From NCBI RefSeq assembly GCF_000783395.1, contig NZ_JSFK01000032.1:51222-115221 (forward strand): DNA of 64,000 nucleotides. Reading direction: 5' to 3'. The notes below the pieces were generated by a model that made no database searches, was not told the origin of the DNA, and was given only the letters and a program-made list of their open reading frames with translations. Source of the stretch: Pseudomonas chlororaphis (lineage in GTDB: Bacteria > Pseudomonadota > Gammaproteobacteria > Pseudomonadales > Pseudomonadaceae). This document shows positions 41,709 through 51,479 of the stretch, one piece after another. The translations under genes and the position numbers were made by a program. Each line of letters opens with the position of its first letter. Within the stretch, counting starts at the first letter, position 1.

Positions 41709-44089
41709 CTTCCTTGATCACTCCTCAGCAGGACAAGGCGACGTTTCTTGAACGCCTGATCTTCAACAACCGCCCGGCAGTGATCCTGATCTGTCTGGTG
41801 GTGAGCATTTTCCTGTTCTGGCAGGCCACGCTGATCCGGCCATCGACCAGTTTCGAAAAAATGATCCCGCTCCAGCATCCGTTCATCGAGAAGATGATGG
41901 AGCACCGCAACGATCTGGCGAACCTGGGCAACACCGTGCGTATTTCGGTGGAAGCCAAGGACGGTGACATCTTCTCCAAGGAGTACATGGAGACCCTGCG
42001 CCAGATCAACGACGAGGTGTTCTACATCTCCGGCGTTGATCGCTCCGGCCTGAAGTCGCTGTGGAGTCCGAGCGTGCGCTGGACCGAAGTGACCGAAGAG
42101 GGTTTTGCCGGCGGTGAAGTGATCCCGCAGAGCTACAACGGCTCGCAGGACAGTCTCGATCTGCTGCGCAACAACGTGCTCAAGTCCGGCCAGGTCGGGC
42201 GTCTGGTGGCCAACGACTTCAAGTCGAGCATCGTCGACATCCCGCTGCTGGAGTCCTACCCGGACCCGGAAGACCAGGGCAAGTTGCTCGCGCTGGACTA
42301 TCGTAAGTTCTCCCATGAACTCGAAGACAAGATCCGCAACAAGTTCGAAGCGCAGAACCCCAACGTCAAGATCCACATCGTCGGTTTCGCCAAGAAGGTC
42401 GGCGACCTGATCGATGGTCTGGTCATGGTCGTGCTGTTCTTCGGTATCGCCTTCGTCATCACCCTGATTCTGCTGTTGTGGTTCACCAACTGCGTACGCA
42501 GCACCATTGCGGTGTTGAGTACGACGCTGGTGGCGGTGGTCTGGCAGCTCGGCTTGATGCACTTCTTCGGCTTCGGACTTGATCCGTATTCGATGCTGGT
42601 GCCGTTCCTGATCTTCGCCATCGGTATTTCTCACGGCGTGCAGAAAATCAACGGTATCGCCCTGCAATCCAGCGAGGCCGACAACGCATTGACCGCTGCG
42701 CGGCGCACCTTCCGGCAACTGTTCCTGCCGGGGATGATCGCGATTCTGGCGGATGCGGTGGGTTTCATCACACTGCTGATCATCGATATCGGCGTGATCC
42801 GTGAACTGGCCATCGGCGCGTCTATCGGCGTGGCGGTGATCGTGTTCACTAACCTGATCCTGCTGCCGGTGGCGATTTCCTATGTCGGCATCAGTAAACG
42901 CGCGATTGCCAGGAGCAAGAAAGACGCGAACCGCGAACACCCGTTCTGGCGCCTGCTGTCGAACTTCGCCAACCCGAAGGTCGCACGCATCTCGGTGGTG
43001 CTGGCGCTGGTCGCCTTCGGTGGCGGCCTCTGGTACAGCCAGAACCTGAAAATCGGTGACCTCGACCAGGGCGCGCCGGAACTGCGTCCGGACTCGCGCT
43101 ATAACAAGGACAACAACTTCATCATCAGCAATTACTCCACCAGCTCTGACGTACTGGTGGTGATGGTCAAGACCAAGGCTGAAGGCTGCTCGCGTTATGA
43201 AGCCATGGCGCCGATCGATCAGTTGATGTGGAAGATGCAGAACACCGAGGGCGTGCAGTCGGCGATCTCGCTGGTGACCGTGTCCAAGCAGATGATCAAG
43301 GGCATGAACGAGGGCAACCTGAAATGGGAAACCCTGTCGCGCAACCCTGATGTGCTGAACAACTCGATTGCCCGCGCCGACGGTCTGTACAACAACAGTT
43401 GTTCGCTGGCGCCGGTGCTGGTGTTCCTCAACGATCACAAGGCCGAAACCCTCGATCGGGCGGTGCATGCAGTGCAGGAGTTCGCCAAGGAGAATAACAA
43501 GGACGGTCTGGAATTCATCCTCGCCGCCGGTAACGCCGGGATCGAAGCGGCCACCAACGAAGTCATCAAACAGGCTGAGCTGACCATCCTGATTCTGGTG
43601 TACATCTGCGTGGCGGTGATGTGCATGATCACCTTCCGCTCGTGGGCTGCGACCTTGTGCATCGTCCTGCCGCTGGTGCTGACCTCGGTACTCGGCAACG
43701 CGCTGATGGCGTTCATGGGCATCGGCGTGAAGGTTGCGACCTTGCCGGTGGTGGCGCTGGGTGTGGGGATTGGTGTCGACTACGGCATCTACATCTACAG
43801 CCGTCTGGAGAGTTTCCTGCGTGCCGGGCTGCCGTTGCAGGAAGCCTATTACCAGACGCTGAAATCCACCGGTAAAGCGGTGCTGTTCACCGGTCTGTGC
43901 CTGGCGATTGGTGTGTGCACGTGGATCTTCTCGGCGATCAAGTTCCAGGCCGACATGGGCCTGATGCTGACCTTTATGCTGCTGTGGAACATGTTCGGTG
44001 CGCTGTGGCTGCTGCCGGCCCTGGCGAAGTTCCTGATCAAGCCGGAGAAACTGGCGGGGCAGAAGGGTAATTCGCTGTTTGCCCACTGA
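41705..44089 (+). CDS. RND-superfamily (MMPL-like) exporter
   Basis: 794 residues with two repeats of a large periplasmic loop plus six helices. The helix containing IFAIGISHGVQKING near residue 305 and its counterpart ALGVGIGVDYGIYIYSRLESFLRAGLPLQEAYYQTLKSTGKAVLFTG near residue 680 are the sterol-sensing/MMPL-type proton-relay regions. It is more similar to MMPL/HpnN-type lipid exporters than to AcrB, being smaller and without a membrane-fusion partner nearby. The substrate is probably hydrophobic, such as a lipid or surfactant. It is translationally coupled to the YCF48 gene and followed by a clear terminator. Confidence 0.9.
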   Translation: MTSLITPQQDKATFLERLIFNNRPAVILICLVVSIFLFWQATLIRPSTSFEKMIPLQHPFIEKMMEHRNDLANLGNTVRISVEAKDGDIFSKEYMETLRQINDEVFYISGVDRSGLKSLWSPSVRWTEVTEEGFAGGEVIPQSYNGSQDSLDLLRNNVLKSGQVGRLVANDFKSSIVDIPLLESYPDPEDQGKLLALDYRKFSHELEDKIRNKFEAQNPNVKIHIVGFAKKVGDLIDGLVMVVLFFGIAFVITLILLLWFTNCVRSTIAVLSTTLVAVVWQLGLMHFFGFGLDPYSMLVPFLIFAIGISHGVQKINGIALQSSEADNALTAARRTFRQLFLPGMIAILADAVGFITLLIIDIGVIRELAIGASIGVAVIVFTNLILLPVAISYVGISKRAIARSKKDANREHPFWRLLSNFANPKVARISVVLALVAFGGGLWYSQNLKIGDLDQGAPELRPDSRYNKDNNFIISNYSTSSDVLVVMVKTKAEGCSRYEAMAPIDQLMWKMQNTEGVQSAISLVTVSKQMIKGMNEGNLKWETLSRNPDVLNNSIARADGLYNNSCSLAPVLVFLNDHKAETLDRAVHAVQEFAKENNKDGLEFILAAGNAGIEAATNEVIKQAELTILILVYICVAVMCMITFRSWAATLCIVLPLVLTSVLGNALMAFMGIGVKVATLPVVALGVGIGVDYGIYIYSRLESFLRAGLPLQEAYYQTLKSTGKAVLFTGLCLAIGVCTWIFSAIKFQADMGLMLTFMLLWNMFGALWLLPALAKFLIKPEKLAGQKGNSLFAH

Positions 44090-44108
44090 TCTGAAGGGCT
44101 GAAACGAC

Positions 44109-44141
44109 AAAGCCGCAACCTTAGGGTTGCGGCTTTTTTTG
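44109..44141 (+). terminator. Terminator of the YCF48-RND operon
   Basis: AAAGCCGCAACC-TTA-GGGTTGCGGCTTT followed by a T run, 19 bp after the exporter stop. Confidence 0.92.
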
Positions 44142-44158
44142 TGGCTGAAGATCAAGAG

Positions 44159-44335
44159 CCCCTCACCCTAGCCCTCTCCCGGAGGGAGAGGGGACTGATT
44201 GGGGAATATTGGAGATTTACACCGACTTGAACGATTTGCTTTGAATCCATAATCGACTCGGTTTTTCAGGTCGATGTATGACGCAGCACAACTCGGTCGG
44301 TCCCCTCTACCTCTGGGAGAGGGCTAGGGTGAGGG
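44159..44335. repeat. Repeat family 4 without tandem units
   Basis: Ends cccctcaccctagccctctc and complement. The interior shares the gactcggt...caggtcg.tgtat...aactcggt core with the 33007-33264 copy but has no 51-bp expansion. Confidence 0.85.
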
Positions 44336-44351
44336 CAAGAGGGTTAAAAAT

Positions 44352-45071
44352 TTAAGAGAGTTCTGTGCCAAGCACAACGCTGAGCGCACTACGCGCATCA
44401 TCCAGCTGCACCAACGTCGCATGCCGAGCACCCAGGGCATCACGATTTTCAATGGCGGTCAAAATCGCCTTATGCCGAGGCAACGCCAATTCATGCAGAT
44501 TCGGCCGCTGATTCGAATGCTTCAACGCCTCGGCAATCGCCACCGACAACATGTTGCACAGATTCGCCAGCAAATCATTGTGCGTCGCATCGGCAATCCG
44601 GCTATGGAAATCCAGATCCGGCTGCAACAACGCTTCTGGTGTCGGCGCCGCTTCCATGCGTTGATACGCCTCACCAATGGCGGCGATATCAGCATCGGTC
44701 GCGTGCTGAGCAGCGAGGGCAGCGGCGGCCGGTTCAATAATGCTGCGCACACTGGTCAGCACATTGAAAAACTCATTCTGCGGGCTGCTTTGCATTAACC
44801 AGTGCAGCACATCCGGGTCGAGCATATGCCATTCGCGGCGCGCCTTGACCACCGTACCGACGCGCGGCTTGGAATACACCAGCCCCTTGGCCACCAACAC
44901 CCGCGTGGCTTCGCGCAATACCGGCCGGCTGACCGCGTACTCCTCGCAGAGCAAGGCTTCGGCGGGCAGTTTGTCATCGGGCTTGAAGCGTCCGGAGACG
45001 ATCTGCATGCCCAGTTCCTGGACGATGCGCGAGTGCATGCTTTTGCGGTCGGAAGGTTTGCGGTAATCCAT
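44352..45071 (-). CDS. FadR/FCD-type GntR regulator of the sugar-acid cluster
   Basis: 239 residues: an N-terminal winged HTH (IVSGRFKPDDKLPAEALLCEEYAVSRPVLREATRVLVAKGLVYSKPRVGTVV, residues 24-76) and an FCD domain with metal/ligand histidines in DLDFHSRIADATHNDLL and ELALPRHKAILTAIENRD. It resembles DgoR/LgoR-like regulators of hexonate and pentonate catabolism. The adjacent dehydratase, MFS, FAH and ALDH genes are likely targets, through the paired TWGTATKACTA sites at 47.1 kb. A family 3 repeat and half a family 2 repeat separate it from the dehydratase gene. Confidence 0.9.
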   Translation of the reverse strand: MDYRKPSDRKSMHSRIVQELGMQIVSGRFKPDDKLPAEALLCEEYAVSRPVLREATRVLVAKGLVYSKPRVGTVVKARREWHMLDPDVLHWLMQSSPQNEFFNVLTSVRSIIEPAAAALAAQHATDADIAAIGEAYQRMEAAPTPEALLQPDLDFHSRIADATHNDLLANLCNMLSVAIAEALKHSNQRPNLHELALPRHKAILTAIENRDALGARHATLVQLDDARSALSVVLGTELS

Positions 45072-45146
45072 GGGGAACGGCGCGATCCTGAGCGATGGAG
45101 GTGCCGCGCATCATAGCAGGCACCAGACAATCTTGAGGCGGGTAAT

Positions 45147-45259
45147 GATCGTTCCCACGCTCTGCGTGGGAATGCTGCCCGGGACGCTCTGCGTCCCATT
45201 TCAGAGCTGGAACGCGGAGCGTCCCTTGAGGCATTCCCACGCGGAGCATGGGAACGATC
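45147..45259. repeat. Repeat family 3
   Basis: Complete copy, gatcgttcccacgctctgcg ... gggaacgatc. Confidence 0.9.
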
Positions 45260-45273
45260 GAATGCATTCCAAG

Positions 45274-45306
45274 GTAGGAGCTGCCGAAGGCTGCGATCTT
45301 TTGATT
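45274..45306. repeat. Half of repeat family 2
   Basis: gtaggagctgccgaaggctg...gatcttttgat only. It abuts the dehydratase stop codon (TAA, 45307-45309), and the second arm is missing. Confidence 0.78.
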
Positions 45307-47043
45307 TTAATGAGAATGGCGTGGCACTTCGGCCCCTCGGCAACCGACCAGGAAGTCAAAGTCACAGCCCTGATCCGCCTGCAGCACATGGTCGATGTAC
45401 AACTGGCGATAGCCACCCACCAACAACTGCTGCGGTGGCTGCAGATCCGCCATGCGCGCTGCCAGTTCAGCATCCGGAATGTCCAGGTGCAAACGCCCGG
45501 TCGCGCAATCCAGCTCGATCCAGTCGCCTTCCTTCACCGTCGCCAGAGGTCCGCCGGCCGCCGCTTCCGGCGCCACGTGCAAAACCACCGTGCCGTACGC
45601 CGTGCCGCTCATCCGTGCATCGGAAATGCGCACCATGTCGGTCACACCCTGGGCCAACAGCTTGGCCGGCAAACCCATGTTGCCGACTTCGGCCATGCCT
45701 GGATAACCCTTCGGCCCGCAGTTCTTCATCACCAGAATCGAATCCTTGTCGACATCCAGCTCCGGGTCGTTGATCCGCGCCTTGTACATGTCGAAGTTCT
45801 CGAACACCACCGCACGGCCGCGATGCTGCATCAATTCCGGGGTCGCCGCGGATGGCTTGAGCACCGCACCCAGCGGCGCCAGATTGCCGCGCAATACGCA
45901 GATGCCGCCGTCGGCGCGAATCGGATTGTCGAGGGTGCGGATCACTTCGTCTTCGCCGTAGATCGGCGCGTCCTTGGTGTTCTCGCCGATCGACTTGCCG
46001 TTCACCGTCAGTGCATTCGGATTGGGAATCAGATTGGCTTCACCGAGACGGCGCAGTACCGCTGGCAGGCCGCCAGCGTAATAGAACTCTTCCATCAGGA
46101 AACGCCCCGACGGTTGCAGGTCAACGATGGTCGGCATGCCGCGACCGATGCGTGTCCAGTCATCCAGATCCAGCTCGACACCGATGCGCCCGGCGATGGC
46201 CTTCAAGTGGATCACCGCGTTGGTTGAACCACCGATGGCCGCGTTAACCCGGATAGCATTTTCGAAGGCTTCCTTGGTGAGGATCTTCGATAGACGCAGG
46301 TCTTCGCGAACCATTTCCACCGCGCGCATGCCGGACATGTGCGCCAACACATAACGTCGCGCATCCACTGCTGGAATCGCCGCGTTGTGTGGCAGCGAAG
46401 TGCCGAGTGCTTCCGCCATGCACGCCATGGTCGATGCGGTGCCCATGGTGTTGCAAGTGCCCGCCGAACGCGACATGCCGCCCTCGGCCGCGAGGAAATC
46501 GTCGATGGTGATGGTGCCAGCCTTGACCTGCTCGCTGAGCTGCCAGACCACGGTGCCGGAACCGATGTCCTTGCCCTTGTGCTTGCCGTTGAGCATTGGC
46601 CCGCCGGTGACAACAATCGCCGGCACGTCGCAACTGGCCGCGCCCATCAGCAGCGCCGGGGTGGTTTTGTCGCAACCGGTCAGCAACACCACGCCGTCGA
46701 TCGGGTTACCGCGAATCGCTTCTTCAACGTCCATGCTCGCCAGGTTGCGGGTGAGCATGGCGGTCGGGCGCAGGTTCGATTCGCCGTTGGAGAACACCGG
46801 GAATTCCACCGGGAAGCCACCGGCCTCGATCACCCCACGTTTGACGTGCTCCGCGATCTGGCGGAAGTGCGCGTTGCACGGGGTCAGTTCCGACCAGGTA
46901 TTGCAGATGCCGATGATCGGCTTGCCGTGAAACTGGTGGTCGGCGATGCCCTGATTCTTCATCCAGCTGCGGTACATGAAGCCGTTCTTGTCGGCCGTGC
47001 CAAACCATTGGGCGGAGCGCAGGGTGGGTTTCTTATCAGACAT
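45307..47043 (-). CDS. IlvD/Edd-family sugar-acid (pentonate) dehydratase
   Basis: 578 residues of the Fe-S/Mg dehydratase family. Cluster-binding cysteines are in context: GICNTWSELTPCN near residue 47, LTGCDKTTPALLMGAASCD near residue 122 and SAGTCNTMGTASTMACM near residue 190. Length and the APNAxx-type C-terminus group it with L-arabinonate/D-xylonate dehydratases rather than with IlvD (dihydroxy-acid dehydratase). It would convert a pentonate to 2-keto-3-deoxypentonate. It is divergent from an MFS transporter across a promoter with two operator-like sites, and the following pathway genes lie on the other strand. Confidence 0.9.
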   Translation of the reverse strand: MSDKKPTLRSAQWFGTADKNGFMYRSWMKNQGIADHQFHGKPIIGICNTWSELTPCNAHFRQIAEHVKRGVIEAGGFPVEFPVFSNGESNLRPTAMLTRNLASMDVEEAIRGNPIDGVVLLTGCDKTTPALLMGAASCDVPAIVVTGGPMLNGKHKGKDIGSGTVVWQLSEQVKAGTITIDDFLAAEGGMSRSAGTCNTMGTASTMACMAEALGTSLPHNAAIPAVDARRYVLAHMSGMRAVEMVREDLRLSKILTKEAFENAIRVNAAIGGSTNAVIHLKAIAGRIGVELDLDDWTRIGRGMPTIVDLQPSGRFLMEEFYYAGGLPAVLRRLGEANLIPNPNALTVNGKSIGENTKDAPIYGEDEVIRTLDNPIRADGGICVLRGNLAPLGAVLKPSAATPELMQHRGRAVVFENFDMYKARINDPELDVDKDSILVMKNCGPKGYPGMAEVGNMGLPAKLLAQGVTDMVRISDARMSGTAYGTVVLHVAPEAAAGGPLATVKEGDWIELDCATGRLHLDIPDAELAARMADLQPPQQLLVGGYRQLYIDHVLQADQGCDFDFLVGCRGAEVPRHSH

Positions 47044-47057
47044 GATCGATTCTCTTA

Positions 47058-47143
47058 TTGTATGACTATAGTGTTCCAGCTACGGCTTAATCTAAGCTCA
47101 AAATCCTAGGTTTGGAAGTGTTGTTGGTGAATTAGTATTACTA
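47058..47143. promoter_or_regulatory. Two TWGTATKACTA sites in the sugar-acid promoter
   Basis: TTGTATGACTA (47058-47068) and the palindrome TAGTATTACTA (47133-47143) match at nine of eleven positions and lie 75 bp apart between divergent dehydratase and MFS genes. They are likely operators of the GntR protein at 44352-45071; 75 bp spacing would allow looping. Confidence 0.55.
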
Positions 47144-47236
47144 TATAGTCGTTTTCGACGGAGGGATGGCCCTGACGGTTTTCCGTGAGAGGCGTCCCCC
47201 GAGGTTCTATAAAAACAACAATCGGAGACCGATCTC

Positions 47237-48559
47237 ATGAGCCAGGAACTGCGGCTGATACGGCGCATTACGCTGAAACTGATTCCCTTCCTGATCCTGC
47301 TGTACCTGATCGCCTATGTGGATCGCTCCGCCGTCGGCTTCGCCAAGCTGCACATGGGCGCCGACATCGGCATCGGCGATGCGGCTTACGGCCTCGGCGC
47401 CGGGCTGTTCTTCATTGGTTACTTCCTTCTCGAAATCCCCAGCAACCTGATGCTCGAACGCTTTGGCGCACGACGCTGGTTCGCACGGATCATGATCACC
47501 TGGGGTGCGATCACCATCGGCATGGCCTTCGTCCAGGGCCCGCACAGTTTCTACGTGATGCGCTTTCTGCTCGGCGCGGCCGAGGCGGGGTTCTTTCCCG
47601 GCGTTCTCTACTACATCACCCAATGGTTCCCGGTGCGCCATCGCGGCAAGATCCTCGGCCTGTTCATCCTCTCCCAACCCATCGCGATGATGATCACCGG
47701 CCCCGTGTCCGGCGGCTTGCTTGGCATGGACGGCGTCCTCGGCCTGCACGGCTGGCAGTGGCTATTCATCGTCATCGGCACTCCGGCGATCCTGCTGACC
47801 TGGCCGGTGCTGCGTTGGTTGCCGGACGGCCCACAGCAAGTGAAGTGGATGGATCAGGCAGAGAAAGACTGGCTGACCGGTGAGCTGAAAAAGGATCTGC
47901 AGGAATACGGCCAGACCCGTCACGGCAACCCGTTGCATGCGCTGAAAGACAAGCGTGTGTTGCTGCTGGCGCTGTTCTATCTGCCGGTGACCTTGAGCAT
48001 TTATGGCTTGGGTCTGTGGTTGCCGACATTGATCAAACAGTTCGGCGGCAGCGATCTGGTCACCGGGTTCGTCTCGTCGGTGCCATACATCTTCGGCATC
48101 ATCGGGCTGCTGATCGTGCCGCGCAGTTCCGATCGTTTGAATGATCGCTACGGGCATCTGGCTGTTCTGTATGTGCTGGGCGCGATTGGCCTGTTCCTGA
48201 GCGCGTGGTTGTCGTTGCCGGTGGCCCAGTTGGCGGCGCTGTGTCTGGTGGCGTTTGCGCTGTTTTCCTGCACGGCGGTGTTCTGGACCTTGCCGGGGCG
48301 GTTCTTTGCCGGCGCGAGTGCGGCGGCGGGGATTGCGCTGATCAACTCGGTGGGGAATCTCGGCGGGTACATCGGACCGTTTGTGATTGGCGCGTTGAAG
48401 GAATACACCGGCAATTTGGCGTCAGGGCTGTATTTCCTGTCGGGCGTGATGGTGTTCGGTTTGATCCTGACGGGCGTGGTTTACCGCGTGCTGGAACGCA
48501 AACACGTCCTGCCCGTTGACCAGTTTGCCGCCAGTGCCCGAGGCGCCACACGCACCTGA
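47237..48559 (+). CDS. MFS anion:cation symporter for sugar acids
   Basis: 440 residues with twelve hydrophobic helices. The opening LIRRITLKLIPFLILLYLIAYVDRSAVGFAKLHM and the motif RFGARRWFARIMITWG after helix 2 are typical of the ACS family (tartrate, galactonate, phthalate transporters). GGAG nine bases before the ATG supports the start. It is divergent from the dehydratase and upstream of the FAH and ALDH genes, so it probably imports the aldonic acid. Confidence 0.92.
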   Translation: MSQELRLIRRITLKLIPFLILLYLIAYVDRSAVGFAKLHMGADIGIGDAAYGLGAGLFFIGYFLLEIPSNLMLERFGARRWFARIMITWGAITIGMAFVQGPHSFYVMRFLLGAAEAGFFPGVLYYITQWFPVRHRGKILGLFILSQPIAMMITGPVSGGLLGMDGVLGLHGWQWLFIVIGTPAILLTWPVLRWLPDGPQQVKWMDQAEKDWLTGELKKDLQEYGQTRHGNPLHALKDKRVLLLALFYLPVTLSIYGLGLWLPTLIKQFGGSDLVTGFVSSVPYIFGIIGLLIVPRSSDRLNDRYGHLAVLYVLGAIGLFLSAWLSLPVAQLAALCLVAFALFSCTAVFWTLPGRFFAGASAAAGIALINSVGNLGGYIGPFVIGALKEYTGNLASGLYFLSGVMVFGLILTGVVYRVLERKHVLPVDQFAASARGATRT

Positions 48560-48586
48560 AACCCAACCACCAATCACCACTAAACC

Positions 48587-48675
48587 TGTGGGAGCTGGCT
48601 TGCCAGCGATGACGGCGGGACATCCAGCATGGATGTGTCAGACAGATTGCCATCGCTGGCAAGCCAGCTCCCACA
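48587..48675. repeat. REP family 1b inverted pair
   Basis: Arms tgtgggagctggcttgccag and complement, between the MFS and FAH genes of one operon. Confidence 0.9.
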
Positions 48676-48718
48676 GGGTTTTGCAGTGTTTCGAAGTTTT
48701 GTGTAAAGGAGAGGACAT

Positions 48719-49711
48719 ATGCATCTGGTTCAATTCGAATTAAGCAACGGCGAGCGCCGCGTCGGCGTGGTCGACAACGGTCTGGTGCGCGAAGTCCAGG
48801 ACGCGCGCAACGTGCGCGATCTGGCACTAGCCGCCATCGAGGCCGGCCAGTCCCTTGAGCAACAAGTGCAAACCCTCGGCCTCGGCATCAGCCACGACTA
48901 CGCCGAACTGCTCGCACAACTGCGCATCCTGCCACCCCTCGACCACCCGGACCCGGCACACATGCTGGTCAGCGGCACCGGTCTGACCCACTTGGGCAGC
49001 GCTTCGGCGCGGGACAAAATGCACCAGCAGGCCGGTGATGAAGCGGCGATGACCGATACCATGCGCATTTTCAAATGGGGCGTGGAGGGCGGCAAACCGG
49101 CAGCGGGGCAGGCCGGTGTGCAACCGGAATGGTTCTACAAAGGCGACGGCAGCATCGTCGTTCGCCCCGGCCAACCTTTCCCGGTGCCACCGTTTGCCGA
49201 AGATGCCGGCGAAGAACCGGAGATGGCCGGCCTCTACATCATTGGCAACGACGGCAAGCCTTATCGCCTCGGTTTCGCGGTCGGCAACGAGTTCTCCGAT
49301 CACGTCATGGAGCGAAAAAACTACCTGTACCTCGCGCACTCGAAATTGCGCAGCTGCAGTTATGGTCCGGAACTTCGCACCGGTGAATTGCCTCAACATC
49401 TGGCAGGCACCAGTCGCATCCTGCGTGACGGTGAAGTGCTCTGGCAAAACGAGTTTCTCAGCGGCGAGGCGAACATGTGCCACAGCCTCGCCAACCTCGA
49501 ATACCACCACTTCAAATACCGCCAGTTCCTGCGCCCGGGCGACGTGCACATTCACTTCTTCGGCACCGCGACCCTGTCGTTCGCCGATGGCATCCGCACG
49601 CAACCGGGCGACCTGTTCGAAATCAGCCAGGCCGAATTCGGCGCACCGCTGGTCAACGGCATTGTGCCGATCGCAGACGCTTTTGCGCCGGACAGCATCG
49701 GCACCCTTTAA
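48719..49711 (+). CDS. FAH-superfamily 2-keto-3-deoxypentonate dehydratase (AraD1/GguC-like)
   Basis: 330 residues of the fumarylacetoacetate hydrolase superfamily in its AraD1 branch: LVSGTGLTHLGSASARDKMH, RIFKWGVEGGKPAAGQAGVQPEWFYKGDG and AVGNEFSDHVMERKNYLYLAHSKLRSCSYGPEL carry the acidic metal ligands. In L-arabinose/D-xylose oxidative pathways this enzyme turns 2-keto-3-deoxypentonate into 2-oxoglutarate semialdehyde. GGAGAGG gives a strong ribosome-binding site. It lies between the MFS gene and the semialdehyde dehydrogenase, matching the pathway order. Confidence 0.9.
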   Translation: MHLVQFELSNGERRVGVVDNGLVREVQDARNVRDLALAAIEAGQSLEQQVQTLGLGISHDYAELLAQLRILPPLDHPDPAHMLVSGTGLTHLGSASARDKMHQQAGDEAAMTDTMRIFKWGVEGGKPAAGQAGVQPEWFYKGDGSIVVRPGQPFPVPPFAEDAGEEPEMAGLYIIGNDGKPYRLGFAVGNEFSDHVMERKNYLYLAHSKLRSCSYGPELRTGELPQHLAGTSRILRDGEVLWQNEFLSGEANMCHSLANLEYHHFKYRQFLRPGDVHIHFFGTATLSFADGIRTQPGDLFEISQAEFGAPLVNGIVPIADAFAPDSIGTL

Positions 49712-49720
49712 GGAGATCCC

Positions 49721-51301
49721 ATGACTCAGATTCTCGGTCACAACTACATCGGTGGTCAGCGCAGCGCTGCTGGCGACGTCAAACTGCAATCGGTCGATGC
49801 CACGACGGGCGAACAGCTGCCCCACGATTTCATTCAGGCCACGGTTGAAGAGGTCGACGCCGCCGCCAAAGCCGCCGCTGCTGCGTATCCTGCTTATCGC
49901 AGCCTCAGCGCCGAACGCCGCGCGCAGTTTCTCGACGCGATTGCCGATGAACTGGATGCCCTCGGCGATGATTTCGTTGCTGTGGTTTGCCGCGAAACCG
50001 CGTTGCCGGCGGGACGCATTCAAGGCGAGCGCGGACGCACCAGCGGGCAGATGCGTCTGTTCGCCAAAGTTCTGCGCCGGGGCGATTTTTACGGTGCGCG
50101 AATTGATCTGCCGTTACCGGATCGTCAGCCGCTGCCTCGTCCGGATTTGCGTCAATACCGCATCGGCCTAGGCCCTGTCGCAGTGTTCGGCGCGAGCAAT
50201 TTCCCGCTGGCATTTTCTACGGCTGGCGGCGACACCGCTTCGGCACTCGCCGCCGGTTGCCCGGTGGTGTTCAAAGCCCACAGCGGCCATATGGCGACAG
50301 CAGAACTGGTCGCCGATGCGCTGATTCGTGCAGCCGAAAAAACCGCGATGCCGGCCGGCGTGTTCAACATGATCTACGGCGGTGGTGTCGGCGAATGGCT
50401 GGTCAAGCATCCGGCGATTCAGGCGGTCGGTTTCACCGGTTCGCTCAAGGGGGGCCGGGCGCTGTGCGACATGGCCGCCGCGCGCCCGCAACCGATCCCG
50501 GTGTTCGCCGAGATGTCGAGCATCAACCCGGTGATTGTTCTGCCGCAGGCCTTGGCGGCTCGCTCGGAAACGGTTGCTCGCGACCTGACGGCTTCGGTGG
50601 TGCAGGGCTGTGGTCAGTTCTGTACTAACCCCGGTCTGGTGATCGGCATTCGTTCACCGCAGTTCAGCGCGTTCGTGCAGCAGGTTGCGGGTTTGATCGG
50701 CGATCAACCGGCGCAAACCATGCTCAACGCTGGCACTCTCGGCAGCTACGGCAAAGGTTTGCAGAAGCTATTGGCGCATCCTGGGATCGAGCATCTCGCC
50801 GGTAATCCACAGCAGGGCAATCAGGCGCAGCCGCAATTGTTCAAGGCTGATGCGAGTCTGTTGATCGATGGCGATGAAGTTCTGCAGGAAGAAGTGTTCG
50901 GCCCGACCACGGTGATTGTCGAAGTGACGGATCAGGCGCAACTCAGTGCGGCGTTGCATGGCCTGCACGGGCAACTCACCGCGACGATTATTGGCGAGCT
51001 GACGGACTTCGAACAGTTTGCTGAACTGACACCGCTGCTGGAACAGAAGGTTGGGCGGATTCTGCTTAATGGTTATCCGACCGGTGTCGAGGTGTGTGAT
51101 TCGATGGTGCACGGCGGGCCGTATCCGGCGACGTCCGACGCACGCGGCACCTCCGTCGGGACGCTGGCCATCGATCGCTTCCTGCGCCCGGTGTGCTTCC
51201 AGAACTACCCGGACAGCTTGTTGCCCGAGCCGCTGAAAAACGCCAACCCATTGCGCATCCAGCGCCTGGTCGACGGCAAGCCCTCACGCGACGCGCTGTA
51301 A
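49721..51301 (+). CDS. 2-oxoglutarate semialdehyde dehydrogenase (NADP+)
   Basis: 526 residues, the typical length of alpha-ketoglutaric semialdehyde dehydrogenases. Features are FGASNFPLAFSTAGGDTASALAAGCPVVFKAHSGH (cofactor site), PVFAEMSSINPVIV (general base) and VQGCGQFCTNPGLVIG (catalytic Cys near residue 300). AAGGAG precedes the ATG nine bases after the FAH stop. It completes the conversion of pentonates to 2-oxoglutarate, feeding the TCA cycle. Confidence 0.93.
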   Translation: MTQILGHNYIGGQRSAAGDVKLQSVDATTGEQLPHDFIQATVEEVDAAAKAAAAAYPAYRSLSAERRAQFLDAIADELDALGDDFVAVVCRETALPAGRIQGERGRTSGQMRLFAKVLRRGDFYGARIDLPLPDRQPLPRPDLRQYRIGLGPVAVFGASNFPLAFSTAGGDTASALAAGCPVVFKAHSGHMATAELVADALIRAAEKTAMPAGVFNMIYGGGVGEWLVKHPAIQAVGFTGSLKGGRALCDMAAARPQPIPVFAEMSSINPVIVLPQALAARSETVARDLTASVVQGCGQFCTNPGLVIGIRSPQFSAFVQQVAGLIGDQPAQTMLNAGTLGSYGKGLQKLLAHPGIEHLAGNPQQGNQAQPQLFKADASLLIDGDEVLQEEVFGPTTVIVEVTDQAQLSAALHGLHGQLTATIIGELTDFEQFAELTPLLEQKVGRILLNGYPTGVEVCDSMVHGGPYPATSDARGTSVGTLAIDRFLRPVCFQNYPDSLLPEPLKNANPLRIQRLVDGKPSRDAL

Positions 51302-51318
51302 CTTCCAGCCAATATCCC

Positions 51319-51397
51319 TGTGGGAGCGAGCCTGCTCGCGAATGCATTCTTTCAGTCAGCCTTTCATGGCCTGACACACCGCATTCGCGAGCAGGCT
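51319..51397. repeat. REP family 1 inverted pair
   Basis: Arms tgtgggagcgagcctgctcg and complement (last bases diverged) after the ALDH gene. Confidence 0.88.
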
Positions 51398-51479
51398 CGC
51401 TCCCACGAGGGTTCCCATAAGGCCTCTGGATCACATTGAGCTATCATTGGCCCTTTCCCCCCTAGAAAGACTGTTTGCC

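Noticed and set aside
41654..44155. 833-codon minus-strand frame
   Set aside because: Antisense to the RND exporter, an effect of high GC third positions; no recognisable domain and no ribosome-binding site.
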